Assembly (NCBI GenBank): GCA_026120185.1
Contig: JANUWF010001101.1
Coordinates: 3,782,001-3,846,000, forward strand
From: Voacanga thouarsii
Lineage: Eukaryota > Streptophyta > Magnoliopsida > Gentianales > Apocynaceae
Reading direction: 5' to 3'
DNA: 64,000 nucleotides
The notes below the pieces were generated by a model. It saw nothing but the letters and a program-made list of their open reading frames with translations, was not told the origin of the DNA and made no database searches. This document shows positions 25,307-37,079 of this stretch, piece by piece. Numbering within the stretch: position 1 is the stretch's first letter; every line of letters starts with the position of its first letter. The translations under genes were made by a program, and so were the position numbers.

Positions 25307-25319
25307 TTAAGGTTTTTCA

Positions 25320-26105
25320 CATATTAGGAGTAGAAGTGGAAGTGCCCGCAAGCTTCTCTTTCGGATTATTTTCCTTCACGGTCTTTAAGTAGTCATTGTA
25401 GTTGCACCTCCAATAGCCCATCTTGCCACAAATATGGCATGGGTCATTGGTGGCTGCGTCCTTCTTCTTCACACCACCTTTGGTCTTAGTGGGAGCCTTT
25501 TTCTTCTTCGAAGAAGAAGAAGATTCTACCATCAAGACTGCATTGGATTTCTTCTCCATGAAGGACTCCATAATTTTGAGAATATTGATCAACTCAAAAA
25601 TAGTGGACTCAATCTTGTTCATCTGATAGTTAATTACAAATTGTAAAAAACTTTTGGGCAAAGATTGCAGAATCAAGTCAATACTTAATTCATTATCCAT
25701 TATAAACCCAAGAGATGCAAGTCTCTATCAAGCCCAGCATCTTCAGCCTATGAGTGGCCATAGAAGCCCTTCAGCCATCTTAGTTTGGAATAGCTCTTTA
25801 GAGATCTCATATCTCTATGTTCTTGCTTGTTGATCAAACAACTCTCTAAGATGGAGAATAATCGTTTGAGCATCCATATGCTCATGTTATTTTTGTAGCT
25901 CAAGAGACATTGACACCAGCATAATACAAGTTGCTTCTTGATGCTTTTTGGGAACAGCATGCTCATCAGCATGAGAATCTTGGGCTAGAGGTGGTGGAAA
26001 AGGAGCATCTAGCATGTAGAACAACTTTTTTAATTTGAGAACAATTCTCAAATTTTGATACCAGTCAAGATAGTTCGATTTGGTGAGTTTGTTGGTTTCC
26101 AAGAT
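25320..26105 (-). pseudogene. Copia gag of element B
   Basis: Minus-strand Gag, N-terminus at 26103 (METNKLTKSNYLDWYQNLRIV), typical of copia Gag, which assembles the particle and binds RNA. An in-frame TAA occurs near 25887; the next frame gives EHMDAQTIILHLRELFDQQ and then KELFQTKMAEG. The last part (25317-25700) is open: DNELSIDLILQSLPKSF, a lysine-rich stretch, and a zinc knuckle CHICGKMGYWRCNYNDYL in which the usual His is Tyr or shifted. The frame stops at the Sirevirus insertion (25320) and resumes as the protease region at 12390. Non-functional. Confidence 0.88.
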
Positions 26106-28110
26106 GCCACGAAGGTTTAGGTTGGTTTACATGATGCAGATAACCTAGATGTAAAGATAGAGAAGGTTATCTAAGTGTAAATCCACATGTAATGCAAATA
26201 ATTAGGTCTTTAATTAAGCACGTTATTATTCCACTAATTTACTCAAATCAATAGCCCCCATTATTGATTCGGGAAAGCCCATTGAAAGCTTTCCTAGTGG
26301 ACCAGTATCCAAATTTCTCAAGAATAATATTAGGTTTACCTAAAAAGCCACCATTGAGTTCAATGGTAGGTATCTAATACCAATTACATCCAATGTAATT
26401 ACCGGATTATTGGTTAATTAACATCTTTTAATTTAAAAGCTTTTAAGCTAACCCAATATTTTCTCTAATTTTCTTTATGCTTGAGTTAGTCTAACTGGGA
26501 TAAAGAAATTTAGATAAATCTGACTCATTAATCAGGAATTTAATTCCATAGCTTGAACATTCCCGATGTCAAGTAGGATTGGGTTAACCCAACAACCTGG
26601 TCTCAAAAAAGGACTCTCGTTCTTACTATATTAATGGAAGGCATTAAGTTTAATATTATTTGAGGATTTGTTCCTTTGAGTTGTCGAACCATTTGGCGTG
26701 CATAAAATTTATCAATAAGCAACATAAATTAATAAACATGGTAATAGACAATTACGCGGTATGGTTATGGGCTTTTCTAAATTAATTTTCTCGAGCCTTG
26801 AAGGAAACAAATATGGTCAACCCTATGTGTTCATATATGATTTAAGTATAAGGTGTTACCCTCTCGCCTTGTTTTAGTCGCCATCTCCAAAATAAAATAA
26901 TTCTATCTTTATCTAACATATGTAATCTAATTACATAAAATTCCTAAATAGAGAAACCTTGAATTACATTCAATGGGAGTTAGATGAGAAAAGAATTATA
27001 CAAGAATTTTAGAGAAGACAGGACGCGCAGGCTTAATTTAATTAAAACCAAAGTGTTAAATAATGCATGTACAAATATATTTGGTCTAAGTCCATAACTA
27101 TCCACTATGCCAATGAAACATGCTTAAAACAGTAAGCTTAAAACATATAATGCACAAACATCCAAAATCAGCATTTCGGAAAGCTCTGGGTCCAAAATTG
27201 AATTGTAGAAAAATTCTAGGCAAAAATCAAAATTTAAAACTTATGGGTCAATATTCTAATTTTGAAAATTATTTTTATCTTAAATCATGGGTTCCAAACA
27301 AATTCTAATCATTATTAGAACCTATTCTCAAAATTAGAAAAGATTAAAAAAAAAATTACATATCTAAAATCACTATTTTAAATAATATATATTAATTTTC
27401 AAAACCAATTTTAGAAATTAATATTGGTTAGTCCCAAAACATAAATCTTGGAAAGATTTGGGGGAGTCAGTGAAAAGAAAAAAAAAACACTTTGTGGGCC
27501 TCCAAGAAAAAACAACCAAAATACAATTAAAAGGAAAGGAAAAAAAAATTATATATGAAGCCCATATAGGACAAAAACTCAACCTAGGAAGGATGTAACA
27601 TCCTTCCCATGATGAACCCACGGACAGCCTACGAGAGAAGCAAGCCCCGGGCGAGCCGTGGCTCAGGGCCAATTATGCCTCAAGCTGCGACTTGGCTCCC
27701 TGCAAGCCGCAGCTTAGGCAAAGAAATTTTTTTTCCCAATTTTCTTCTTTGTTTTCCAGAAACGATTTCTGGGCAAAAACTTCAAGTTTCTTAAAAACAA
27801 TTTTTGTGAACTGCAATGCTATTTCCAGACTATTCAAAACCATTTTGATTTAATTCTTTGTTAATCCATATTAACAATAATCTGACATCACCATCACTAC
27901 AAATAGTTCAAGGGAAAGTACAGAACAACCCGTGACACGAAGAAACAATTTCTATGAACTCAAAAAATATACAGAAACAATTTCTATAAGTATTGTGAAA
28001 ATATTTTTCACATACCCAAACTATACGTACAAAGCAGTAGCACTTAACAATACCCAAAAACATGCTTGAAACAATTTCATAGCAAAACATAACCTATTAA
28101 AACACAAACA
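26106..28110 (-). other. Long untranslated leader of element B
   Basis: About 2 kb between the primer site and gag with no recognisable gene. It is AT-rich except for a GC-rich patch at 27595-27720, which contains repeated AAGCCGC/AGCTTGCGG-like words. The short ORFs on both strands look incidental. A leader this long is unusual for copia and may hide an old insertion, but I see no terminal repeats or target duplication to define one. Confidence 0.55.
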
Positions 28111-28128
28111 TGGTGTCTCTGATACTAC
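28111..28128 (-). other. Element B primer binding site (tRNA-iMet type)
   Basis: The reverse complement GTAGTATCAGAGACACCA matches the copia consensus TGGTATCAGAGC with small changes. It is directly adjacent to the LTR edge TGTAGGG at 28129. Confidence 0.7.
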
Positions 28129-31100
28129 TGTAGGGATTCAACCATGCAAGAGCATACACACAACGGAAAATAAAACCAAAATCCCTCCCAAAGATCACAT
28201 GTTTGTCAATTAAAACGGGTAAGAAAGCAAGTAACAGGATACCTATTGTAGACTTAATGGAAAAAAATTTCTTCGGTTCCAAACTACTACGATCATGATC
28301 GCAACTGTTCTGTGATTGGTTCTTTACGGTGGCCACTGAAGTCCAAATGAGGACCACCTCTAACAGTATCCACACGAGGGACTCAAGGAAAAACAAAGAA
28401 CACTCTCTGCTAGAAGAGTCTGTTAGTGTTATGCCCTAGAAATAATTACTTGTATGTTGTATATGACACATTTTATTTTAATAAAAGGCATTATTTATCT
28501 TACAGTTTCTTTTGTTTACTTTTGTATAATATAACTATTAGATAAAGTCCCTAATACAACGTTGTGTTAAGAAAATCATTATACGAGATTCCTACTACAC
28601 TGTAAAGTGTTAGTACTTAAATAGTCCCTAGTCGTAGTATTAATGAGACTGGACATCATTAATGTGTTAAGACTAGCATATGTTAGACTTCTTGATTTGA
28701 TCAAGCGGTAGTTCTCATATCCGTGAGTATTGAGATACTCAAAGTTAACACGTGGATGCTTGTTAATGGAACAAGTTTATTAGATGACCTAGCTATGAGA
28801 TAATTACATGGATAACTATTTAGTGCCAGTGATATAATCTCAATATAGCAAACATGCAAGTATCCTTAGACTTGAGATCTCCAAGGTACTTTATTTGCTG
28901 AGCATTGTGCTTTGATTCCAATCTCTGGAGCCAGATCAAGGGCCATCTATGGAGTGGATATTAGGTACATTGTGAGGTAAATAAAAGTAGTTGAAAAGGT
29001 CAATAAAGGATTCACCACTTCTAATAGTAGAGGTGAATATCTCATGGCCACTTGTAGAAATTACTACTCAAGAATTCCTTGGCCAAGGCAACTGTGTATT
29101 GGAAACAGTTCCAATTGATATACATCTAAAGTAGTGGGTTCCTGGTACAAATACTAGTATATTCAGGCCAAAATTAATATATATTCTGGAGGGAGTTGAC
29201 ACTAATTCCGGTACTCCAAACCAAATGAGATATTGTATGGTGAAAGGAGTTAATTGCACTATAGTTTGTTATTGAAGGGTTCATTTCAAGCCATTTGACT
29301 TCCTAGACTCTTGGGTGGTCATGATGTGTTGCTAGATACCGCTCATGATATGGGAATATAAGTATATTAATTGATAAATTAATAAATCAATCCTGATTAG
29401 AATTAATATGATTAATTCTAATTAATTATGGATTATTAATCTCAAAGACGTTTAGATTAATTCATATTCACTACCAATTGACTGGGAAACCTAATAGGTC
29501 ACGCACAATAGAGGATTATATACTCAAGATGTTATTTGATAACATAGTGGGGTTTATTGCGAAAAAGAAAAGTTGTTGTAGTCAAATTATAATTAGTTAT
29601 AATTTATGGTTCAAATTGTAATGAGAACTTGATGTTTTCAATTACAATTAGGGAATTCTAATTGTTTTAGAATCCTGAGATTAAGTAATTTTAGTAGGTT
29701 TTTCGTAATATGTGTGAGACACACATGAAACCCTAGCTAGAGAGGTATTGACGAAAAAACAACAACTCCAAACCTTCTCTTATCTCTCTCTCATTTTTCC
29801 TTCAGAAAAGAAAAAACGAAAACCCTAACCCTAGCTGCCTTGTGTGTTTCTGCTAGCACAGAAACATCTTGGTGCTTGAGAGTGATCCTCCGTGTGAATT
29901 TCTGTTAGAGATAATCACACACTGTGAATATAGTGGTTGGATATTTAACTCTCGTAGTGTTTGATCAAGAGGATTGCTGTATCGCACCTCAACTTGAAGA
30001 AGGAAAAATTTTGTTTTTCAAACGCTCAAAGAAAGGTAAAGTTGTTACCTTTGTTCTCTTTATATCTTGTTGTCCACACATATGCGGATCCTGGATTGGT
30101 ATCTCGCTCTTATTTTTCCACTACGCCATATATGATATGCGTGAGATACCTAATAAAGTCTTTTGCGGCCGGGTTTTTTTTTTCTTCTGTGTCAAAGAAA
30201 AAAACGAGAGAGAAAGAAAGCAGTATGTTCTTCTATGTTTTTCCGCCTAATAAAAATTAGAGAGAACCATTCCCAATAATCCCTTGAAAAACCACAGAAA
30301 ATCCTATTTTTATGAATTCTAATCAAATTAGAATTCACTAATTGCAATTGGAAACTATAAATCTTAACTATTGCAATTTGGCCCAAAATTATAACTAATT
30401 ATAAATTGACCACAATAACTTCTTCTTCTCACAATAAATCCCATAATGTTATCAAATAACACCTTGAGTACTTAATCCTTTATTGTATATGACCTATTAG
30501 GTTTTTTTTGTCTATTAATAGCAAATATGAATTAATCCAAACGTCTTTGAGATTAATAATCCTTTATTTAAAATTAACGTATTAATTCTAAATATGATTG
30601 GTTTATTAATTCATCAATTAATAAACTCATATTCAGCAGATTATGAGCGGTATCTAGAAATACATCATGACCACCCAAGAGTCCAGAAAGTCAAGTGGCT
30701 TAACATGAACCATTCAATAACAAACTACAGTGTAATAAATTTCTTTCACTATATAATATCTCATTCGGTTTGGAGTACGAAATTAATGCCAACTCCCTCT
30801 GAATATAAATTAATTTTGACCCAAATATAATAGTATTTATACCAGGAATCCACTGCTCTACATGTGTATCAATTGGAATTGTTTCCAATATATAATCACC
30901 TTGGCCAAGGATTTCATGAGTAGTAATTCCAACAAGTAGCCGTGAGATATTCGCCCCTACTATTAGGAGTGGTAAATCCTTTATTGACTCTCTCAACTAC
31001 TTTTGTTTACCGCACATTGTACCCAATATCCATCCCATAGGCGGCCCTCGATCTGGCTCTAGAGATTGGAATCAAAGTACAATGCTCAGCAAACAAAGTA

Positions 31101-31581
31101 CCTTGGAGATCTCAAGTCTAAAGATACTTACACATTTGCTATAATGAGATTCTATCACTGGCACTACCTAGTTATCCATATGATTATCTCATATAGTTAG
31201 GTCATCTAATGTACTTGTTCTATTAACAAGCATCCATGTGTTAACTTTAAGTATCACAATACTCACAGGTATGAGAACCACCGCCTGATCAAATCAGGAA
31301 GTCTAACATGCGCCAATCTTAATGCATTAATGATTTGCTATCTCATTAATACTACAACTAGAGATTATTTAAGTACTAACATAATACAGTATAGTAGGAA
31401 TCTCACATCATGATCTCTATCATGATTTCCTTAACACAATATTGTACTAGAGACTTTATCTAATAGTTATTTTACATGAAAGTAAAGAAAACAAATTGAA
31501 AGATAAATAATGCCTTGTATTATAAAACAAATGTGTCATATGAAATTTACAAGTGATTGCCTCTAGGGTAGAACACTAACA
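28129..31581 (-). repeat. Element B 5' LTR, split by a same-family solo LTR
   Basis: Made of 28129-28420 and 30156-31581, which together give about 1.71 kb. They are homologous, in reverse orientation, to the solo LTR at 22470-24273, and the right end CACTAACA is the reverse of the family's TGTTAGTG start. The interruption begins after GAGTC (28416-28420), and sequence resumes with AAGTC (30156-30160). To the right (31582) begins an Athila-like LTR fragment belonging to element C. Confidence 0.85.
28421..30155 (+). mobile_element. Solo LTR of the element B family in opposite orientation
   Basis: Starts TGTTAGTGTTATGCCCTAG and ends near ACCTAATA (probably a changed CTAACA). About 1.74 kb. It is the reverse complement of the LTR around it and of 22470-24273. 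Flanks GAGTC and AAGTC form a target duplication with one difference. No internal region or primer site is present, so it is a solo LTR left by recombination between two LTRs. Confidence 0.85.
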
Positions 31582-32403
31582 CAATTATATAAAATTAATC
31601 AAATTGAACTCAATCTAACTTCGTTTTCCAAGTCCATTAGACATAAATTCAACCTCAAAGATCTATCAAATAAAATTAAGTAATCAAATACGAAGAATAA
31701 TAACTAATTGATCAAAGACTAAATAAAATGCAATATCATGAATCTGAAAATAATATTCAATTACAATAAAAACATTAATCTCATCATTGTTCAAAGGAAA
31801 AGAAAACAAAGGTCTTAGAAGGAACTCATAGACAAGCCCTCTTATTCCTTCTTTGAGAACCTTCTTGAACCAATGCTCCTTCGAGTGACAAATTCCCCTT
31901 CACTGAATAAATTTAGCTTTTTCTCCTTTGGATTCATATGTTAATCTTCATTTTGTCTTGGTTAAATAAGCATCTCGGTTGCTAAAATTCATCCTAAAAG
32001 CCCTAGGCTGAGTACAAGTTGGGAACAAATTAACCTCTTTGGCAATTTCCCATTTGACTTGAAAAAGGACATTGAACCGCCTTAACAGAACAGGGCTAGT
32101 GCCCGGTCACTTCATCTGGACTGGTGCCAGTCCTACTCTGGAATTATTCCAGTTTAAGCTTTATTTCCTCTAATTTTTTAGAACCGAGCCACAATTAGTT
32201 CAACCATTCTGAGCAGGCATCGAGTTAAGTTTGGAAAACTCTAATTTCACTTAAAATTGTCCAATTCCTGTACAAATTCACTAAGAATACTTTCCACAAG
32301 CAAAAACATTAAATAGAAAGGGAAATGACTAGTTATTAAACCAAAAGTATCACAAAACATCCTTAAATAACTACGAAAACGTAGACAAAATTAGGCCCTA
32401 TCA
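31582..32403 (-). repeat. Athila-like LTR remnant (5' LTR of element C)
   Basis: It reads like the right part of the element A LTR (compare 2290-3137 and 5650-6499): TTTTCCAAGTCCATTAGA near 31622, a TCTTGAACCAATGCTCC-type passage, the GC-richer GTGCCCGGTCACTTC block near 32100, and the end AGGCCCTATCA. The left 600 bases expected for this LTR are missing at the junction with element B. Confidence 0.7.
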
Positions 32404-32731
32404 AACAATTTCTTTCAATTTTGTAAACTTCTAGGAGCAACCAAAAGTGCTCTGTTATGCTCGCCTGCTGTACATACTTTGCACGTCTATGCATCTGGTC
32501 ATGCATATTCTACTCAATTTCAATAGCTCCAAATTGCTCCTAACTCTTCCCAAATCATTTAGCAATAATCTTTAACTCAAAATTCAATCATTTAAGCTAT
32601 TATTTCACTCATTTTTCACCAACATAACCTAAAAACACATAAAATGAGTAGAAACCATCCAAAATCACATAAAAAATCATGTAAAAGTCAAGTAAGAGGA
32701 CTATCAAAATATGATAATTTCGCGCCTAACA
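32404..32731 (-). repeat. Element D 3' LTR remnant
   Basis: Homologous to 46683-46978: TAGCTCCAAATTGCTCC, then ATGAGTAGAAACCATCC, ending CGCGCCTAACA (mate AATGCCTAACA). Only the last 328 bases are here; the left edge abuts the end of the Athila LTR at 32403. Confidence 0.8.
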
Positions 32732-32747
32732 AATACCCTCACACTTA
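32732..32747 (-). other. Element D polypurine tract
   Basis: The minus strand reads TAAGTGTGAGGGTATT directly before the LTR start TGTTAGGCGCG. Confidence 0.6.
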
Positions 32748-34016
32748 ACTTTTTGCACGTCCTCAGATAAATTAATTTTTCAAAAAGACTTAAGATATGA
32801 ATTTCAAAATTTCAAAAGCATGGTGGAGATATAATCTTTTTCTTTCATAATGAAAAACAACTTACACTTATTCAATCAAGAAAACATAAGATAAACTCAC
32901 TTATTAGATCAAATATATCTAAGGTCATTGAAGTTAGTTTAAACAAGTTCATAACTATTCAATGCATTCCACCTCTTCTCTTGATCAAAACATATAAGCA
33001 ATGCAAATCATATAAATAAGCCATATATAACCAACTTACTTCTTTGCACTTTGGCTTGTCTAAACTATTATATATTCCATAGCAAACTAGGACTTTTATT
33101 TTTTACTCAAGAATGTAACTGGAATATGCACTTACCTCCCTTCTTTTTTCTATTTTGCTCACCATTTTTTTCACTCTTTTTTTTTTTTCTTTTCTCATAT
33201 TCATCAAATTTTTTCTTGGGATTTATAGCTTCAAGTGAATGTATTTCACTCCATCTCACCGTATTGGCTCCTTTTCATTTTTGTTCTTCACTCAAGAGAA
33301 TGCAAGTAGTTTTGGGCACTTGCATTACATTTTTTTTTTCCTATTTACTTAAACCCAAATTTAGGCATAGTCTAGACAATGTTTTCCAAAATTAGCACAT
33401 AAACCATACTTATATTCAATAAACCACTTCTATGAATTTTTTAAGGTTAAAAGCATCAAACATCTAATAAAAATGAATAAGGTTAAAGCAAATTCTCAAG
33501 ACTTAGTTATCTCTAACCTAATATAAAAGCTTAATAAAAATCAATTTAATCAAATAAACATCAAAGAAAATTTCAAAGTCAAAAGAAAAGATATTAGCTC
33601 CACCAATTTGTCCATTAAAAATCTCCAAAATTTTTCAAAATTTTGCCCAATTTCACACAAAGTCTTGGAAAAAGAATCTCAATTCCACACCCCCACACTT
33701 AAATCAGACATTATCCTCAATGGATGAAAATAAGATAATAAAGTACAACCAAAAGGACAATAATGATAAAGGGAGTAAAGAAAATCAAAGCTTCCCATGA
33801 GAATGCATGCATGCAATTATATGACTGCCAAATTTTCGTTAATCAATTAGATCCAAAAGTTGAGATTAAAAATTTGGGAAAAGAATTTGCAAGTTTAGCT
33901 CCACACTTAAACAGTACATTATCCTTAATAGATGTAAATAGAATGACAAAGTATAGTAAAAAAAAGATCGAGGGGATAAAGAGAGAGAGAGAAAACAAAT
34001 ACTTTCCAAGAACAAA
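32748..34016 (-). other. Element D internal region, left part (no gene)
   Basis: AT-rich and non-coding. Two related blocks, about 33660-33780 and 33870-33990, each contain CCACACTTAAA...ACATTATCCT followed by an A/G-rich stretch, so they are a diverged tandem duplication of about 210 bases resembling the 3' UTR of the related gypsy elements. Small ORFs here are incidental. Confidence 0.55.
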
Positions 34017-35419
34017 TGATATGGGCTAAAATCATCACTATTTTTCTAAAGTATTTGAGAGTGCTTTGTGATAAATTTGTTGTAATAACTAGACATATTC
34101 CTTCATATTTGATATTTTACCATTGGAAAGGTATTTTAAAATTTTATTGCAGAAAACGATGAAAAAACTACAAAATCGTTGCCGTCAATGCACGTCACAG
34201 AGCCGACGCTGGCACCGGCCCCTATTTGGAGAACAAGGGAAATTTTTGTCAAAAAATAGAGCAAGACCGGAGCTAACCAAAGCATGGCCGACGCCAACCG
34301 TGACCCTCCAAGCCAGCACCGGCTGCACTCTAAGTAATTCGGCAAGCTTTTCCAATTTTGTGCAGATTTGGTAATTTCCATTCCCTACTCAATCCAAAAC
34401 TCTTAGGGGACAAATTTTAGCATCTTTGGAAACCTATTTAAACAAGAAAAACACAAAACACAAGTATGAATTCAAGGATTAAATTAGAAAATCACTCATT
34501 GAATGAGGAATTCATCAAATCAAGGAGGATTGTCAAAAAGAGCCTTCAAGTGAGAGGAAAGAGGCTTGTCTATAAGTGTTTTCTTTTACCTTTGTTTTCT
34601 TGTTCTTAAAAAATAATGTATTCAATATTTTCATTATAATTTGACATTGTTCATGGGATTTATGATCTATTGAGTTAATTAAGTCTTTTTGATCAATTGA
34701 TTGTTATTCTTGGTATTTGATTACTTGTTTTCCTTATGGAGTTAGTTGATTGATTTTTGTTATTAACTTACTTGAAAAAGAGATTGGTAATGATTTTAAT
34801 TAATTAATTTCATATTTGTTATCTCTTAACTCGCTTGAAAAATGGGTTAATTATTTAGAACTTAGATAATCAAATGTTGGTTAATGATTGCTAAAATATA
34901 GATTCATTGACTAATTTCATATTTTAAATCGCCTAGAATATAGGAGTCTATATAAGGATTGATTTTAATGCATCTTTTGGGTAAATTGGTTGAGACAGAA
35001 TATGTTCACTAATTTAACTAGAAGATAGTGATTCCATGGATTAAAAACGAAGTGGGTCTATCTTAAATCCTTCATGAAACTAAGATGATAATTGATTATG
35101 ATACTGACTAAGTAATTCATTATCATGTTTTCAAAAGACTTTGTCTAAATTGCATATTTTCACATCCTTGAGTTGTATATATTTTTTTATTTTTATTTTT
35201 CTTATCTTATCACTTTATTTGATCGGTTAAACAATGAATGAAAAGTGATTAGTGTGTACTTGTTCCTTTAAGAATTGATACTCATTAATTTTCCTATGCT
35301 ATGCTTGCGATGAGTATACTTTCTCATATGTGTATTTCAGGATTAATATTTTTATTAAAACTTGACTAAGAGATGGATTTAAATTTAATGATTTTAATAC
35401 ACCTAAAATTTATGCATCA
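34017..35419 (+). repeat. Element E 5' LTR
   Basis: Direct repeat of 42723-44138. It starts TGATATGGGCTAAAATCATC (mate TGATAGGGGCTAAAATCATC) and ends TTTATGCATCA (mate TTACATATCA). 1403 bases. A GC-rich passage at 34170-34335 stands out in U3. Confidence 0.93.
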
Positions 35420-35425
35420 AGTTTT

Positions 35426-35443
35426 TAGTACCGTTGCTGGGGA
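35426..35443 (+). other. Element E primer binding site (tRNA-Asp type)
   Basis: TAGTACCGTTGCTGGGGA, close to TGGCGCCGTTGCCGGGGA, seven bases after the LTR. Confidence 0.8.
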
Positions 35444-35717
35444 ACAATATCATGAAAGTTTGAATTTTATTGATTTAACTATGTTTATATGTCTATATGT
35501 AAATATGTGAATATGTATATATGTAACTTGTATGAATAGATGCCATAATTTGTTTTCTTGTATACTTATAATTTGATGTCCCTACATGTTGTAATTTCTC
35601 TTACTTAATTTGTGAATATGTACTAACTGTCTAACTTGAAATTCTATAATCTCACTATTTTTTGTTTTTTTGTAAACCCTGCCTTTAGTGTATGACCTAA
35701 CAATCTAAAGCCGACAT

Positions 35718-37070
35718 CGTAGATCTTGATCTTGAGATCAAGAGAACCCTCACAAAAGTCAGAAAGGTGGTAAGCGAAAGGGTAAAGAAAGACATGGAGG
35801 TTACTCAATCCAACAATAGTAGTAATGGTGGTAATAGGAGGATTACGGACGATTCTGTGAAACCCGCAATCTCGGGTACAAACTCGAGTATTAGAAACCT
35901 AGGATAGAGGCTAACAATTTTGAAATAAAACCCAACATAATCCAAATGATACAAAACATGGTCTAATTTGATGGGTTACCTGAGGAAGATCATAATGCCC
36001 ATCTTGCGAGTTTTCTAGAAATTAGTGACACTTTCAAAATGAATAGTATTTCTGAGGATGCCATCAAACTAAGACTTTTTCCCTTTTGTTAAAGAGATAG
36101 AACAAAATCTTGGTTAAAATCTTTGTCAACTGGATCCATTACTACTTGGAATGTTTTAGCTAAAAATTTTTTAGCCAAATATTTTCCTAGCTAGAACATC
36201 CAAGCTTAGGATTGATATTTTTGCTTTCCAACAATTAAAGTCTGAAAACATTTATAAGTGTTGGGAGAGGTTTAAGGAGATGCTTAGAAAATATCCTCAT
36301 CATAGGTTCGAATTAGAAATGCAAATGCAAATCTTTCACAGTAGTTTGAGTTTTGCTACTAGGCAGTTAGTTGATGCATCTGTAGGAGGCTTCATTAATT
36401 CTAAGACCCCGAAAGAGGTATTTGCTTTGATTGAAAATTTGGCCACTAACAACTATGCTTGGGGTAGTTCAATATCAAAACTCGTATCCATGGAGTACAC
36501 AAGGTGAATGCAATAGCTACTTTGGAGGTCAAAGTGGAGGCACTAACGCAAAACATGTATCAATTGGTAATATCTCATTCCTAAGGGCAGGTAATGAATG
36601 TGAGTGGTGATTTTTGTGGAAAAGAGGCATCCAAACCATGAGTGCCAAAATATGGAGTCATCACAAGAGTCATTAGAACAAGCTACATTGATGGGCAATG
36701 AACTATAAGGTAATAATCCTTATAGTACCACTTATAATTCTAATTGGAAGAATCACCCTAACTTTGCATAGAACAACCAAAACCAACCTAGGCAGGCTTT
36801 TTCTAATTTTGGGAACTAAATAACTCAACTCTCTTTTCCCTACAATGCACCACCACCTAAGCCATCAATAGAAGAGTTGATTAATCAATTGGTAAGTAGT
36901 ACGAAAACTCGATTTCAAGGAGTAGATGGAATCACAAGAAACTTGAAGGCATCCATGTGCAACCTCGAGAATTAAATTGGCCAACTAGCTAAACTTCTTG
37001 GAGATTGTCAAGTGGGATGCCTTCTGTGCAATACTGAAACCAATTCACATGATCTCGACAGTGGAAGGAA
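35718..37070 (+). pseudogene. Degenerate Athila-like gag of element E
   Basis: Begins with VDLDLEIKRTLTKVRK (35728 on), then a Ser/Asn-rich stretch. After a frameshift near 35905 come [64 protein letters not shown] and FLAKYFPS: the standard retrotransposon Gag capsid region. An open part (36280-36507) holds HRFELEMQMQIFHSSLSF and SKTPKEVFALIENLATNN. The knuckle region (about 36600-36650) keeps only part of C-x2-C-x4-H-x4-C. In-frame stops at about 35970 and 36090, and others, abolish function. Gag is followed directly by non-coding spacer. Confidence 0.85.
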
Positions 37071-37079
37071 ATAATTATG

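Larger units (their letters stand above)
12391..25319 (+). mobile_element. Sirevirus-like Ty1/copia retrotransposon with extra ORF
   Basis: Two direct LTRs (12391-13672; 22191-25319 including an inserted solo LTR) flank gag, pol, an extra ORF and a long 3' region. It split element B, and the flanking five bases CATAC (12386-12390) and CATAT (25320-25324) are a target duplication with one change. Sirevirus traits: a long Gag with coiled coil and two zinc knuckles, an ORF after pol, and three G5-type polypurine tracts before the 3' LTR. All ORFs are broken. No primer binding site is visible between the 5' LTR and gag. Internal region about 8.5 kb. Confidence 0.88.
22191..25319 (+). repeat. Sirevirus-like 3' LTR, interrupted by a solo LTR
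   Basis: Starts TGTTAGCCCTAAGGGCGG and ends AAGGTTTTTCA. It is homologous to 12391-13672 over its whole length once 22470-24278 is removed, giving about 1.32 kb. It has a C-rich tract at 25281-25306 absent from the 5' copy. It ends at the target duplication CATAT. Confidence 0.9.
8697..31581 (-). mobile_element. Element B: Ty1/copia retrotransposon, interrupted by younger elements
   Basis: Minus-strand copia element: 3' LTR remnant (8697-9293), pol (9308-12390), [insertion 12391-25319], gag (25320-26105), long leader (26106-28110), primer site (28111-28128), 5' LTR (28129-28420 plus 30156-31581, split by a solo LTR). Gag and Pol pieces join across the insertion at the protein level. The 3' LTR has lost its outer part: it begins at a point equivalent to about 30985 of the intact LTR and abuts element C internal sequence, so a deletion took the junction. 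Lineage within copia is uncertain (Tork/Angela-like). Confidence 0.85.

Noticed and set aside
29924..30260. Overlapping ORFs of 108 and 99 aa
   Set aside because: They lie across the end of the plus-oriented solo LTR and its junction; the reading frames are accidental.
1..32403. Treating 1-1041 and 31582-32403 as the LTR pair of element C
   Set aside because: The two pieces belong to different LTR subfamilies (the first resembles element E, the second element A), and no polypurine tract follows 1041.
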